Below, in pieces: positions 1 through 8,594 of a stretch of 64,000 nt of DNA (its first letter is position 1; every line of letters begins with the position of its first letter). A program made the position numbers and the translations under genes. A model generated the notes under the pieces. The model did not search any database, had not been told where the DNA came from, and saw only the letters and a list, made by a program, of their open reading frames with translations. The stretch spans positions 106,032-170,031 of the forward strand of contig JAQUMH010000005.1 in the NCBI GenBank assembly GCA_028718185.1, in the 5' to 3' direction. This DNA is from Elusimicrobiota bacterium. GTDB taxonomy: Bacteria > Elusimicrobiota > UBA8919.

Positions 1-88
1 CCGGTATAACAGGAATTAGAAAAAGTAAAATCCCTGCTAAAATAATATTAATTTGAGAAAATTTAGTTGGTTTAAATGTCTCACTCAT
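1..88 (-). CDS. N-terminal fragment of a membrane-anchored protein (runs off the left edge)
   Basis: An ATG opens a frame that stays open to the window edge (29 codons). The visible residues begin MSETFKPTKFSQ and turn strongly hydrophobic from about residue 14 (INIILAGILLFLIPVIP), as in a signal anchor or first membrane segment. It starts 22 bases after the response regulator stop on the same strand, so it is probably the next gene of that run. There is no clear ribosome binding site and too little sequence to name a family. Confidence 0.45.
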   Translation of the reverse strand, partial: MSETFKPTKFSQINIILAGILLFLIPVIP

Positions 89-110
89 TTATTAATTTTC
101 AACTTTTTCA

Positions 111-1025
111 TTAATTCTTAAAATATGATGACCTGGCAATCTTTTTAGCAACCGCTCTTACTTCTGTAGCAAATTCGATAAGTTGAGCATAACGATTAAA
201 ACTGTGGACTGCACTTGATACTATACCTATGGAAATAGACATCAAGGAAAATGCCTGAACCTTTTCCTGCCGGTCTTTAGAAATAATATATCCCCGGTTC
301 TTATCTTCATCAGAATAATACATAGGAATATTCCCATCAAATCGCCTTATTATCTCCCTACAGATATCTTCAGCGTTTTCGGGTATCGTTACAACAATAA
401 AATTATCTCCGCCAAAATGTCCTATCATATCTTTTAAAGTTCCTTTATTGTGTACTGCTTCAACGATAAAATTTGCCACCTGTTTTATAACAATATCGCC
501 TTTTTCAAAACCATAGCTTTCATTATATGCCTTAAAATTATTTAAATCAATCCAAAGTATGGCAAATTTCTCTTTTGCAGAAATTCTATTTGTAATCTCT
601 TTTTCAATTGAAACATTGCCCGGAAGATTGGACAAAATGTTAATGTCCCTGGTTTCATGGTATTTTTTAATAATCCCCTCTACACGGGTAGCAAGTTCAT
701 AAGGATCAAATGGTTTAACAAGATATTCATCGGCACCTAACTTCAAACCGGTAAGCTTATCTTTTGTCTGTGACATGGATGTTAACATTATAACCGGTAT
801 CATCCGTGTTGCTGGTATATCTTTTAGTTTTTCACAGACCTCATATCCATTCAATTTCGGCATCATAACATCAAGTATCACCAAATCCGGTATTTCTTTC
901 AATGCTGTCTCATAAGCATCAAGCCCATTGTTACACACAATAACATTATGACCTTCATTTTTTAAAGTAATTTCTATTAGTTCAGAAATCGCAGAATCAT
1001 CATCAGCAACAATAATTTTCGCCAT
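111..1025 (-). CDS. Response regulator with receiver and degenerate GGDEF domain
   Basis: Residues 1-120 form a CheY-like receiver: acidic pocket D8-D10, phospho-acceptor D52 in LVILDVMMP, and K104 in the KPFD motif. Residues from about 150 match a GGDEF fold (IDLNNFKAYNESYG, then a signature at 205-209). The signature reads GGDNF, so the catalytic glutamate is replaced by asparagine; diguanylate cyclase activity is doubtful and a nucleotide-sensing or protein-binding role is possible. It lies about 100 bp downstream of the LysM/FecR gene, which overlaps a histidine kinase gene, so the kinase is the obvious candidate phosphodonor. The domain call is firm, the output is not. Confidence 0.88.
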   Translation of the reverse strand: MAKIIVADDDSAISELIEITLKNEGHNVIVCNNGLDAYETALKEIPDLVILDVMMPKLNGYEVCEKLKDIPATRMIPVIMLTSMSQTKDKLTGLKLGADEYLVKPFDPYELATRVEGIIKKYHETRDINILSNLPGNVSIEKEITNRISAKEKFAILWIDLNNFKAYNESYGFEKGDIVIKQVANFIVEAVHNKGTLKDMIGHFGGDNFIVVTIPENAEDICREIIRRFDGNIPMYYSDEDKNRGYIISKDRQEKVQAFSLMSISIGIVSSAVHSFNRYAQLIEFATEVRAVAKKIARSSYFKN

Positions 1026-1123
1026 ATTATAGCAACAATTAAAAGATTAGAAATATTAAAAAGACTGGAAAGATTTTAATCTTTGAATTTTCTATATTTT
1101 TGTAATCTTTTTAACCGGCTTTA

Positions 1124-2698
1124 TTATCCTCCTCCTATTGTAACTATAGAAATCGCCATAAGAGCAGTAATAGTAATAATAGATAGAATAACTCCTACAG
1201 GAGTAGAGAAAAATTTTCTTCTTCTCTGTTTGGTTCCTTCTTCTGTCCTATAAACCTTTAGTGAAACAGTAGAAATGTTTCCATAATCATCTTTTGAATT
1301 AATTTTTATTGTATTTTCACCGTTTAAAAGAGATACATCTCCTGAAAATTTTCCATCCTTTGTAATAGAAACATAAAAACCATTAATATCAACCAAAGCA
1401 CCAAGTTCCGTAGAACCCTTTACTGTTATAGAATCATCACTAAATTTTATATTATCTTTTGGCTCATCAACAGTTAAAACAGGCGGTGTTTTATCTACAT
1501 ATATTTCCTTGGCAAATGATAAAATACCTTCTGCGCCCGACGAATCCAGGTAAGCAACACGCCAAAAATATTTACCATCAGGTACATCGGTTTTTTTTAT
1601 ATCAAATTTATCATATATAGGTCGAACACTGTCATAAATTACACTATTGAACTCTTTATCTTTTGCAATCTGGATATGATATTGAGCTATGTCTAATAAA
1701 CTTGAATATGCAGCAGCTTTTGAAAGTTCGCCACCAACGTTAATTTCATTTACTATTTTATCTTTTTTAATGTCTGCCGGTTTATCCTTAATATCTATTG
1801 GATTTATATCATTGCTTTTGATTTGCTGGTTATTCTCCTTACTGGCAGGCATACCTGACAAGTCAAGTGTTGGCGGAAGCCGCTTGGGTTCCATAGGAGG
1901 CAAATTTATTTTTACTTCTGTTGAAAAACCTTCCATGACTGTTACAGTTTTATTCTTTGCGCTGACATCAACAGCTCCTTTATACACCGCAACAACAGTT
2001 GACTGGTCTTCTTTAACTTTTGTTTTATAATCCGCAACCGGTGTTTTAGCAGTAATTTTTGGCATAACAAAAGCCGTTGGGGTTCTAATAGGAATATTTG
2101 TTGTACGAATTTCGCCGGATAAAAGACGTGTTTCGTCGGATTTATCTTCCGGCTGAACTATAACAAGCGAGGATGGCCCTATTGTCATAAGGTTACCTAA
2201 CGGCGACCGTACATCTGCAGAGGAATTTTCAAAAGTTCGTATTCCGTCTTTATTATAAAGTTTCATATTGGCTTTTGCATCCAGCCAATCGACCTCTATT
2301 TGTCGTCTTATTTTTACCTCACGGACAACTGACACTATTGACGAAGAGCGTAGTTGTTCTTTTATAAGCATAACCGGAATTTTCAGTTTTATTCCGGGAA
2401 GAACATTATTCGGGTCAGTAGATATATTGTTAAATTTCAAAATCTCAGGCCATTTTGACGGCTCTTTTAAATAGTAATTTGCTACACCCCAAAGCGTATC
2501 TCCTGCTTTCACTTCTATTTCCTGAAATTGCTGGCAGGAAAGACTGCCCACTGTCCAATGTCCAATGTTCAATGTCAATAAAATAAATATTAATAATTTT
2601 ATATTTTTGACTTTTGACTTTTGACCTTTGACTCTTGACCTCGGACCTCGGACCCCGGACCTCGGACATCTTCTAAACATATATTTCGTCTTTTTCAT
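1124..2698 (-). CDS. Cell-envelope protein: LysM domain, FecR-like domain, Ig-like domain, C-terminal membrane helix
   Basis: A hydrophobic export segment (residues 33-45) is followed by LysM at about 61-108 (VKAGDTLWGVANYYL), which binds peptidoglycan. A FecR-like stretch follows (about 155-270; SPLGNLMTIGPSSLVIV, LLSGEIRT), then a glucodextranase-B/Ig-like domain (about 405-485) and a C-terminal membrane helix. The first 50 residues are largely encoded by two 7-bp-period repeat arrays (SRVKGQKSKVKN and NIGHWTVG), so the leader is repeat-derived. The start overlaps the histidine kinase stop by 26 bases and has no Shine-Dalgarno; ATG at codon 7 is an alternative. It probably links cell-wall state to the adjacent kinase and regulator. 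Confidence 0.8.
   Translation of the reverse strand: MKKTKYMFRRCPRSGVRGPRSRVKGQKSKVKNIKLLIFILLTLNIGHWTVGSLSCQQFQEIEVKAGDTLWGVANYYLKEPSKWPEILKFNNISTDPNNVLPGIKLKIPVMLIKEQLRSSSIVSVVREVKIRRQIEVDWLDAKANMKLYNKDGIRTFENSSADVRSPLGNLMTIGPSSLVIVQPEDKSDETRLLSGEIRTTNIPIRTPTAFVMPKITAKTPVADYKTKVKEDQSTVVAVYKGAVDVSAKNKTVTVMEGFSTEVKINLPPMEPKRLPPTLDLSGMPASKENNQQIKSNDINPIDIKDKPADIKKDKIVNEINVGGELSKAAAYSSLLDIAQYHIQIAKDKEFNSVIYDSVRPIYDKFDIKKTDVPDGKYFWRVAYLDSSGAEGILSFAKEIYVDKTPPVLTVDEPKDNIKFSDDSITVKGSTELGALVDINGFYVSITKDGKFSGDVSLLNGENTIKINSKDDYGNISTVSLKVYRTEEGTKQRRRKFFSTPVGVILSIITITALMAISIVTIGGG
2547..2670. repeat. Two 7-bp-period degenerate tandem arrays inside the LysM protein leader
   Basis: On the plus strand, units ACTTTTG, ACCTTTG, ACTCTTG, ACCTCGG and ACCCCGG start at 2610 and then every 7 bases to 2666 without a slip, eight complete units. 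A second array (ACATTGA, ACATTGG on the minus strand) covers about 2547-2577. Both are translated in the LysM/FecR gene. Twenty-one bases equal seven codons, which gives the encoded peptide a 7-residue period. Confidence 0.9.
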
Positions 2699-4769
2699 TT
2701 TTTTTCAGATTTTTGGGTATTGCAATCATAAATTTTGAGCCTTTATTCAATTCGGATTCAACCCATATTTTACCCAGATGTGATTCTACAATATATTTCG
2801 TAATGGTAAGTCCTATTCCTGTTCCTCCATGACTACGACCCTTCACCTGTTGAAATTTATCAAATATTTTATTCAAATATTCTGCCGGAATTCCTTCACC
2901 GGTATCATTAACAGAAATCTCTACGTTTTCATTTTTTTCCACCGCAGTTATGGTAACTTTACCGGAAGAAGGAGTATATTTCAAAGCATTACCGACAAGA
3001 TTTATTAAAGCCCGTTCTATCAGCCCCTCATCTGCCGAAATAGTCATCGATGTAACACTGTTTACAAGCTCAATATTGCCTTCAACTGCTTTAGATATCA
3101 TGCTGCTACAAACCCGTTCTGCCGTATTCTTTAAATCAAACTGTGTAAGACTTAACTCCATTTTTCCAACTTCTAATTTTGCTATATCGAGTATATTATT
3201 TATCATAGCCAGCAACCTGTTTGAGGACGTGCTGATAATTTCAAGAAAATATTTCTGCTTTTCATTAATAGGTCCTACACTTTCGTTTAGCAGAAATCTT
3301 AAAAATCCGAGTACTGATGTAAGCGGATTCCTCAAATCATGAGTAACACCATGGAAAAAGTCATCTTTCATTTTATCAACTTCTTTTTTACCTGTTATAT
3401 CCCGTAAAATAAAGATTATACCTTCAATCTTTTTCCTTTCAGAATCGGTAATCAGCTGGGTTGAAACACTTATTATAAACGGTTTATCGGTTGATAAATC
3501 GACTTCTCTTGAAATTTCAGGTCTTTCATAGACCTCTTTAAGTGCTGTAAGCAATTTATCGTTTTTAACAGTTTCAAAAAGTGAATTCGTCAAATCTTTA
3601 GAAACTCCGAGTATTTTTGCCGCCATATTGTTCATAATAACAATATTATTATTTTCATCCGTTAATATAAGCCCGTCATTAATTGAATATACAATAGCAG
3701 AAAGTTTATCTGCCTGCATTTTCGTGTAATGAGAGAGTTCCTCAATCATATTGTTGAAATTATTAGCCAATTCATACATTTCATCCCGTGTTTTAATATT
3801 AACTTTTTGTGTAAAATCACGGCGGGCAACATTTTTTGAAACATCAATAACTTTAAGTATTGGTTTAGAGAGTGAATTTGCTAAAACATAAGCAATAAAA
3901 ATAGCGAGTAAAAAAACAACCATTATAGATATTATTGCATTCCTTCTCATTTTTATCATCGGCGAATATGCTTCTGCTTTCGTCTGCTGGAATATTACAT
4001 TCCATCTAAGTTTCTTAACAGGTGCAAACGTTCCAATCATTTCCAGACCGTCTTTTGAAATGAATTCCTGACTTCCAACTCCCTGCCTTTTAATCGCCTC
4101 TTTTGCAATAGGTTCATTATAAATATTTTCAGAATCAATAGCGTATTTTTTATCACTGTGAAACAAAATCCTACCGGTTTCGTCGATAATAAGAATATAA
4201 CCCGTGGCACCTATCCGGCTTTCTTCAATGACATCAGAAATGCTGTCAAATGAAACACATATTTTCAAAACATACTTGTTAGCAAGCGGAAAATAAAAAT
4301 CCATCAGAGGTCTTTCGTTTTCGTAATAAAGCGGCGCAATTTGATATTTTTCACTTTTTCTTACTTGTATATAATAAATATTATTTGAATAATTCTTAGG
4401 TTGAGGCGGGGATTTTTCAAATTTAGGATTTGATGCAACGATTTCATCGCCTGTTTTATCAATTATAGACGCTCTTACAAAGTTATCGGATGCTATTAAT
4501 ATATTCCTTAAAATCCCTATCTGTTCAAAAACAGATGAATACTCCTGTCTTTGAGTGGCAATGATAAAACTCATTTTGCTGTCAATGTCAGTAATTTTAT
4601 CATCAATTTTTTCAGAAAGTGCAGTTGTAATTTTTATATGATATTCGAGCATCAATGTCTGCAACATCTTTTTGTTTATATCAATGGTTAAAAAACCTAT
4701 AACAATAAGAGGCAATACTGAAATTAAAATAATAAAAATCAGAAATTTTGGAAAAAGTTTTATCTTCAT
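2673..4769 (-). CDS. Membrane sensor histidine kinase (extracytoplasmic sensor, HAMP, PAS, HisKA, HATPase)
   Basis: A 698-residue hybrid-free kinase. TM1 lies at about 8-28, a Cache-like extracytoplasmic sensor at about 30-275, TM2 at 278-297, HAMP at 298-350 and PAS at about 354-456. The H-box is THDLRNPL with phospho-histidine H477, the N-box is LINLVGNALKY, G1 is DTGEGIP and G2 is GGTGIGLT, so all catalytic motifs are intact. I start at the ATG before KIKLFPKFLIF; a longer frame exists but its 14 extra residues come from repeat DNA. The LysM/FecR gene overlaps its 3' end and a receiver-GGDEF gene follows, which suggests one envelope-sensing system. The ligand is unknown. Confidence 0.92.
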   Translation of the reverse strand: MKIKLFPKFLIFIILISVLPLIVIGFLTIDINKKMLQTLMLEYHIKITTALSEKIDDKITDIDSKMSFIIATQRQEYSSVFEQIGILRNILIASDNFVRASIIDKTGDEIVASNPKFEKSPPQPKNYSNNIYYIQVRKSEKYQIAPLYYENERPLMDFYFPLANKYVLKICVSFDSISDVIEESRIGATGYILIIDETGRILFHSDKKYAIDSENIYNEPIAKEAIKRQGVGSQEFISKDGLEMIGTFAPVKKLRWNVIFQQTKAEAYSPMIKMRRNAIISIMVVFLLAIFIAYVLANSLSKPILKVIDVSKNVARRDFTQKVNIKTRDEMYELANNFNNMIEELSHYTKMQADKLSAIVYSINDGLILTDENNNIVIMNNMAAKILGVSKDLTNSLFETVKNDKLLTALKEVYERPEISREVDLSTDKPFIISVSTQLITDSERKKIEGIIFILRDITGKKEVDKMKDDFFHGVTHDLRNPLTSVLGFLRFLLNESVGPINEKQKYFLEIISTSSNRLLAMINNILDIAKLEVGKMELSLTQFDLKNTAERVCSSMISKAVEGNIELVNSVTSMTISADEGLIERALINLVGNALKYTPSSGKVTITAVEKNENVEISVNDTGEGIPAEYLNKIFDKFQQVKGRSHGGTGIGLTITKYIVESHLGKIWVESELNKGSKFMIAIPKNLKKNEKDEIYV

Positions 4770-4900
4770 ATAAAAATCACGGAACCTGCACAGAACTCTA
4801 AAAGACCACAAAACTGGAACGAAACTCTAAAAGACCGCGGAATTGGCACAGAACTTTTATTCCGTGTCAGTTCTGTGTTTAGTTCCGTGACTGTTCCGTG
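4770..4900. repeat. Degenerate short repeats between htrA and the histidine kinase gene
   Basis: The gap is made of near-repeats of the words GGAAC, CAGAACT and CTAAAAGACC, the last in two copies about 36 bp apart, and of TTCCGTG, several copies. No independent promoter or terminator is recognisable. The segment resembles the other short-period arrays of the window. Confidence 0.6.
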
Positions 4901-6409
4901 TTATTTTTCTACGAACGTCCTGTAAATTAAATTTCCACCCCTGTTTATATCAAATAAAATACCGTCGGAAAGCGATAGTTTTTTAGTTACTGATTCAAAT
5001 TCTGCAACAGTTGATGTTTTCTTTCTATTGATTGCCCTTATAATATCTCCCGGATAAAGCTCCATTTCTTCTGCTTTAGAACCGCTTTCAATCTTTACAA
5101 TTACTACTCCCTGTTCATCAGAGGAAACGTTTAATTCTTCTGCCATATCTTTTGTAAATTGTTTAACTTCTATACCCAGCCATTTTGCGGTTTTCTCATT
5201 ATCACCCGACTTTGATTGTGCAGTAGTTATTTCTTCTGTCCACTCATCAAGCACAATAGAAACCGCTTTTCTATTGTTATCCCGCCAAATAACAGCATTT
5301 ACTTTTTTATTGGGTGAAGTGGCAGCAACCATATCCTGAAGTTTTTCTACAGTACCAACTTCCTGGCCGTTAAATTCAAGAATAATATCGCCTCTTTTAA
5401 TCCCGGCCTTAAAAGCAGCAGAACCGCTCATAACACTTTCCACTAAAACACCTGTTTGCTCTTTGAGTCCTGATTGTTTAGCAATAACTTCGTCAACTTT
5501 TTTTATACCAATCCCTAAAAAACCTCTCTCAACCTTACCATTTGTTATAAGCGGATTAAGTATTTCTTTTGCACGATTTATCGGAATCGCAAATCCAACT
5601 CCCACTGAACCGCCGGATTGACTATAAATTAATGTATTAATTCCTATAACTTCACCATGAATATTCACAAGTGGTCCGCCAGAATTGCCTCTATTGATTG
5701 ATGCATCTGTTTGAATAGCATCCCTGTAAACATTATTTTGAGCTTCTATATTTTGTCTTTTTGCAGATATTATTCCAACAGTAACCGTTTGCTCTAATCC
5801 GAAAGGAGAACCTATGGCAATCGCCCAGTCACCGACACGTATTTTATCAGAATCACCTAATCTTGCAACCGGAAGAGTTCCATGCGGTTTTATTTTTACG
5901 ACTGCTAAATCTGTCTTTGCATCTTTACCGATAACCTTTCCGGAATATTCTTTGTCATCAGCAAGTTTTACGGTAATTTTCTCTGCATCTTTTACAACAT
6001 GGTAATTTGTAAGGATATAACCGTCTTTGTCAATAATAACACCGCTGCCGGCACCTTCAACCCTTCTTTGATTTTCATATTTTCTTTGAGGAGTTTTTTT
6101 ATCAGGAGCGGGCTGACCGAAAAAATCATCAAAAAAATCATTAAACGGGTCCGAAAAGAAAAAACTAAACGGGGCAACTTCTCCGACTATTTGTTCGGTA
6201 TAAATTGAAACAACCGCAGGTTTCGTTTCTTCTGCAACACCTACAAATGCATCTTGTAAATTTAAAACTTCCGGTGAAACTGATGTTTTAATTCCTAAAG
6301 GGACTTCTGATTTTCTTTGTGACTTGCCGATAACAAACGCTAATGTAATTACGCCAAAAAAAATCATAATCCGAAATACATTTTTTATTGCAGAACCCGA
6401 ACCAGACAT
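4901..6409 (-). CDS. htrA: Periplasmic serine protease/chaperone of the HtrA (DegP/DegQ) family
   Basis: A 502-residue protein with an N-terminal membrane anchor (about 11-28), a trypsin-like domain and two PDZ domains (about 290-390 and 405-500), the standard HtrA layout. The catalytic triad is complete: H137 (LTNYHVVKDA), D167 (AKTDLAVV) and S243 (GNSGGPLV). A Phe/Asp/Gly/Pro-rich loop (about 78-115) forms the LA-loop region. The start is supported by AGGAGA a few bases upstream. It degrades or refolds misfolded envelope proteins. It follows the GH57-like gene by 25 bases and precedes the envelope kinase, which suits an envelope-stress unit. Confidence 0.95.
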   Translation of the reverse strand: MSGSGSAIKNVFRIMIFFGVITLAFVIGKSQRKSEVPLGIKTSVSPEVLNLQDAFVGVAEETKPAVVSIYTEQIVGEVAPFSFFFSDPFNDFFDDFFGQPAPDKKTPQRKYENQRRVEGAGSGVIIDKDGYILTNYHVVKDAEKITVKLADDKEYSGKVIGKDAKTDLAVVKIKPHGTLPVARLGDSDKIRVGDWAIAIGSPFGLEQTVTVGIISAKRQNIEAQNNVYRDAIQTDASINRGNSGGPLVNIHGEVIGINTLIYSQSGGSVGVGFAIPINRAKEILNPLITNGKVERGFLGIGIKKVDEVIAKQSGLKEQTGVLVESVMSGSAAFKAGIKRGDIILEFNGQEVGTVEKLQDMVAATSPNKKVNAVIWRDNNRKAVSIVLDEWTEEITTAQSKSGDNEKTAKWLGIEVKQFTKDMAEELNVSSDEQGVVIVKIESGSKAEEMELYPGDIIRAINRKKTSTVAEFESVTKKLSLSDGILFDINRGGNLIYRTFVEK

Positions 6410-6434
6410 AAAATTCTCCTTTTTTTATTTTTCT

Positions 6435-7751
6435 TTATTTCATTCTTAATGCAGGGATTTGAATAACCGTATCTGATGTCGGAACATCACTTCCGATAAT
6501 ATCAAAAATATCACCTGACGGTAAAAAACCGACAATTATATATCCCCAGTTTTCCGGATTACCCCTTATATATTTTTCCGGTATTTTTATCTCAACCAAA
6601 TTTCTATCACGGATATTTTCAACATGAAATTCTTTAACTATTAAAGGTGGACCGGTTATATTATATCTATAAAGGTAAGCTGAAATGCTGGAAAAAGAAA
6701 TTGCATATTCCCATGCAGACAGAGAATCAGTGAAACCGTTATGCCCCGGAATAAACGCCGTGCTGCCTGCATTATTTCTTTTATTCATATCAATGTAAAT
6801 ATCCACTATTTCAGATTCTTGTGAAGATATAAAAACATCAAAGATAATATTACCAGACGATTCCTTTACACCAAACGACATAATATTACAGGAACTTAAA
6901 ATCACATTGTCTGTTTCATCATTAAAACAGACAAGATACTCACTTGTTGTTAAATTAATCAGTGGTGACGCCGCTACTGAGGTAAAAAGCGACGTTGAGA
7001 TATCGTCCGGCGGTTCATATCCCATAACACGGTACATATTCGAAAGCCCTGCCCGAAACCATAAATCATTTTCGTTTTTATTAGCATCATCCGAAACATA
7101 ATTTTTAAACCATACCGGTTTCTCTAAAAAATACAATTCTTCTAACGCCGCGTTAAATTTTTCACTATTATACGCTTCTGAAGATGTATACTCATTTATT
7201 TTTATTCTGGCATGCTTCAGATAATCCCAGGCAAGATTTTGGATTGGAGTACCTATCCAACCGGACAAATCCGGTTCCGGTACTACTGTTATCTTATCCA
7301 AATCCATTTGTTCGCCTGAAGAAGTAATAATAATCTTAAAATCCGATTTTTTTACAACTCCCAAAACTTCTTTTGATATAATTCCTAAATCTGGATAAAA
7401 TATTCGCGGTTTTTCACCAAAAATGTCTGAATAAACTTTTTTGCCTTTCTCTATCTGTTCTTTAACATCATCTACAAGTTGCGCTCTGAAAAGCAGAGGC
7501 AGAATAACTTCCGTGTAAGTGGTCGCGGCAAACTCAGAATTATTACTACTATGTAACTTTTTTATTATACCTATATTTTCATCGGAAAGATTCCTTAACA
7601 AATCTGAAGGAATAATAAAAACATCTTTAGACACTGTAGATGTCGTAATTGTAAAAATATTTTTTACTTCTTCTTCACTACTAATATAGATTGACCTGCT
7701 AAAAGATAGCGTAGGTAGTAATAAAAGTATAAATAGGAGTATCTTTTTCAA
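6435..7751 (-). CDS. Exported GH57-like domain protein with C-terminal glucodextranase-type binding module
   Basis: A signal peptide (MKKILLFILLLLPTLSFS) is followed by a region resembling the back half of a family 57 glycosidase: TTYTEVILPLL, EQIEKGKKVYSDIFGEKP, PDLGIISKEVLGVV. Residues about 290-438 look like the glucodextranase C-terminal/DOMON-like module often appended to GH57 enzymes. It is far shorter than a full GH57 enzyme, and the expected catalytic glutamate and aspartate contexts are not visible, so it may bind rather than cut an alpha-glucan. The start codon is TTG, two bases after the CBM48 gene, with GGAG about 7 bases upstream. Family assignment is moderate, function uncertain. 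Confidence 0.6.
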   Translation of the reverse strand: MKKILLFILLLLPTLSFSRSIYISSEEEVKNIFTITTSTVSKDVFIIPSDLLRNLSDENIGIIKKLHSSNNSEFAATTYTEVILPLLFRAQLVDDVKEQIEKGKKVYSDIFGEKPRIFYPDLGIISKEVLGVVKKSDFKIIITSSGEQMDLDKITVVPEPDLSGWIGTPIQNLAWDYLKHARIKINEYTSSEAYNSEKFNAALEELYFLEKPVWFKNYVSDDANKNENDLWFRAGLSNMYRVMGYEPPDDISTSLFTSVAASPLINLTTSEYLVCFNDETDNVILSSCNIMSFGVKESSGNIIFDVFISSQESEIVDIYIDMNKRNNAGSTAFIPGHNGFTDSLSAWEYAISFSSISAYLYRYNITGPPLIVKEFHVENIRDRNLVEIKIPEKYIRGNPENWGYIIVGFLPSGDIFDIIGSDVPTSDTVIQIPALRMK

Positions 7752-7752
7752 T

Positions 7753-8217
7753 TTATTTCTCCACTATTAGCACGGAAACCCGGCCGCCTTTACCGTCATC
7801 TGCAGAAACGGGATTTTTCGGGTCCAAATACCAGATACCGTCTACTTTGAATTTATAAAAATATTTTCCGGGTTTAATTTGCACAGTTGTACTCCAAATA
7901 CCGGCATTTTTTATCATAGTACCTTTTTTACCGTCCCAATTATTAAAAGTTCCGGCTACAAAAACTTTTTGCGCGTTATCTGATTTATATTGAAATATAA
8001 CACTGTCGCCGGTTATTTTTGGATAAGTTAACTCTTCCGAGATTTTGACATTTTCTTCTTTAACCGGAACAACATTTTGAGCTATTTCTTGTTTGGGTGT
8101 TTCTTCTGTTTTACTATTTATAAATCCCCTGATGCGTTCAACTAACATTAAAGACGGGAAAGCAACAATTACAATACCTATAATGAACCCAACCCATAAA
8201 AGTATTTTTTTCAGCAT
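7753..8217 (-). CDS. Membrane-anchored CBM48/AMPK-type glycogen-binding protein
   Basis: A 154-residue protein with one N-terminal helix (LKKILLWVGFIIGIVIVAF), a linker, and a C-terminal E-set glycogen-binding module (about 70-150) with the hallmark VFVAGTFNNWDGKKGTM, then GKYFYKFKVDGIWYLDP. Start chosen at the ATG directly after GGAGGAAGGA; a TTG five codons earlier lies inside that Shine-Dalgarno. It is the first gene of the run leading to the GH57-like protein and HtrA. Together the first two suggest binding of an alpha-glucan at the cell surface; this pairing is inference. Confidence 0.85.
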   Translation of the reverse strand: MLKKILLWVGFIIGIVIVAFPSLMLVERIRGFINSKTEETPKQEIAQNVVPVKEENVKISEELTYPKITGDSVIFQYKSDNAQKVFVAGTFNNWDGKKGTMIKNAGIWSTTVQIKPGKYFYKFKVDGIWYLDPKNPVSADDGKGGRVSVLIVEK

Positions 8218-8323
8218 TCCTTCCTCCAACACACATATTGATACATTTTTGTAAATATATTGCCTGTTGAAAAAATCATCAAAATACGCTCAAAAAAAAA
8301 TATTTAATCTTCTTAAAAAGTGC

Positions 8324-8352
8324 TTGACAAAACTCACTTTCTACGTTATACT
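8324..8352 (+). promoter_or_regulatory. Consensus sigma-70 promoter of the orphan RNA
   Basis: TTGACA at 8324-8329 and TATACT at 8347-8352 are separated by exactly 17 bases. The predicted start of transcription, A8359, is the first base of the RNA's closing stem. Confidence 0.85.
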
Positions 8353-8358
8353 TTTACC

Positions 8359-8454
8359 AGAGCGACAACCATGGCGGGTTAATACTAAACATTCCTAATA
8401 TATATATTTCGGAACTGTTTAGTGCCTTAAACCCATCTGGATCGCTCTTTTTTT
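8359..8454 (+). ncRNA. Orphan structured small RNA of about 96 nt, family not recognised
   Basis: Starting at the predicted transcription start, AGAGCGA (8359-8365) pairs perfectly with TCGCTCT (8442-8448), which is followed by a run of seven T: a closing stem that doubles as an intrinsic terminator. Inside, CCA pairs with TGG, GGGTT (8376-8380) with AACCC (8430-8434), and CTAAACA (8385-8391) with TGTTTAG (8416-8422), continued by TTCC with GGAA. The apical loop is AU-rich. There is no open reading frame of note, and the element stands alone between minus-strand genes. It lacks the apical motif of SRP RNA and the open bubble of 6S RNA. I cannot assign a family. Confidence 0.75.
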
Positions 8455-8487
8455 ATGTATTTTCGCATTCATATGCGAAAATACATA
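8454..8487. repeat. Perfect 15-bp inverted repeat with 4-base loop
   Basis: TATGTATTTTCGCAT at 8454-8468 is the exact reverse complement of 8473-8487. It abuts the T-run of the small RNA. It may act as a back-up terminator or protect an RNA end. The remaining bases to the tatD stop contain repeats of the word CGAATA/ATTCG and no gene. Confidence 0.7.
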
Positions 8488-8594
8488 ACCCCCCTTCCAA
8501 TTTCGTTATAGATAATCCAGGGGGCATTCAATAATATACACGAATCAAATACGAATATTCGAGACAAATTAGTGAGGTGTTAGAAAATTCGTGA

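Noticed and set aside
8359..8454. SRP RNA or 6S RNA for the orphan RNA
   Set aside because: The apical GGAA/AGCA motif of SRP RNA and the large central bubble of 6S RNA are missing, and the transcript is too short for 6S.
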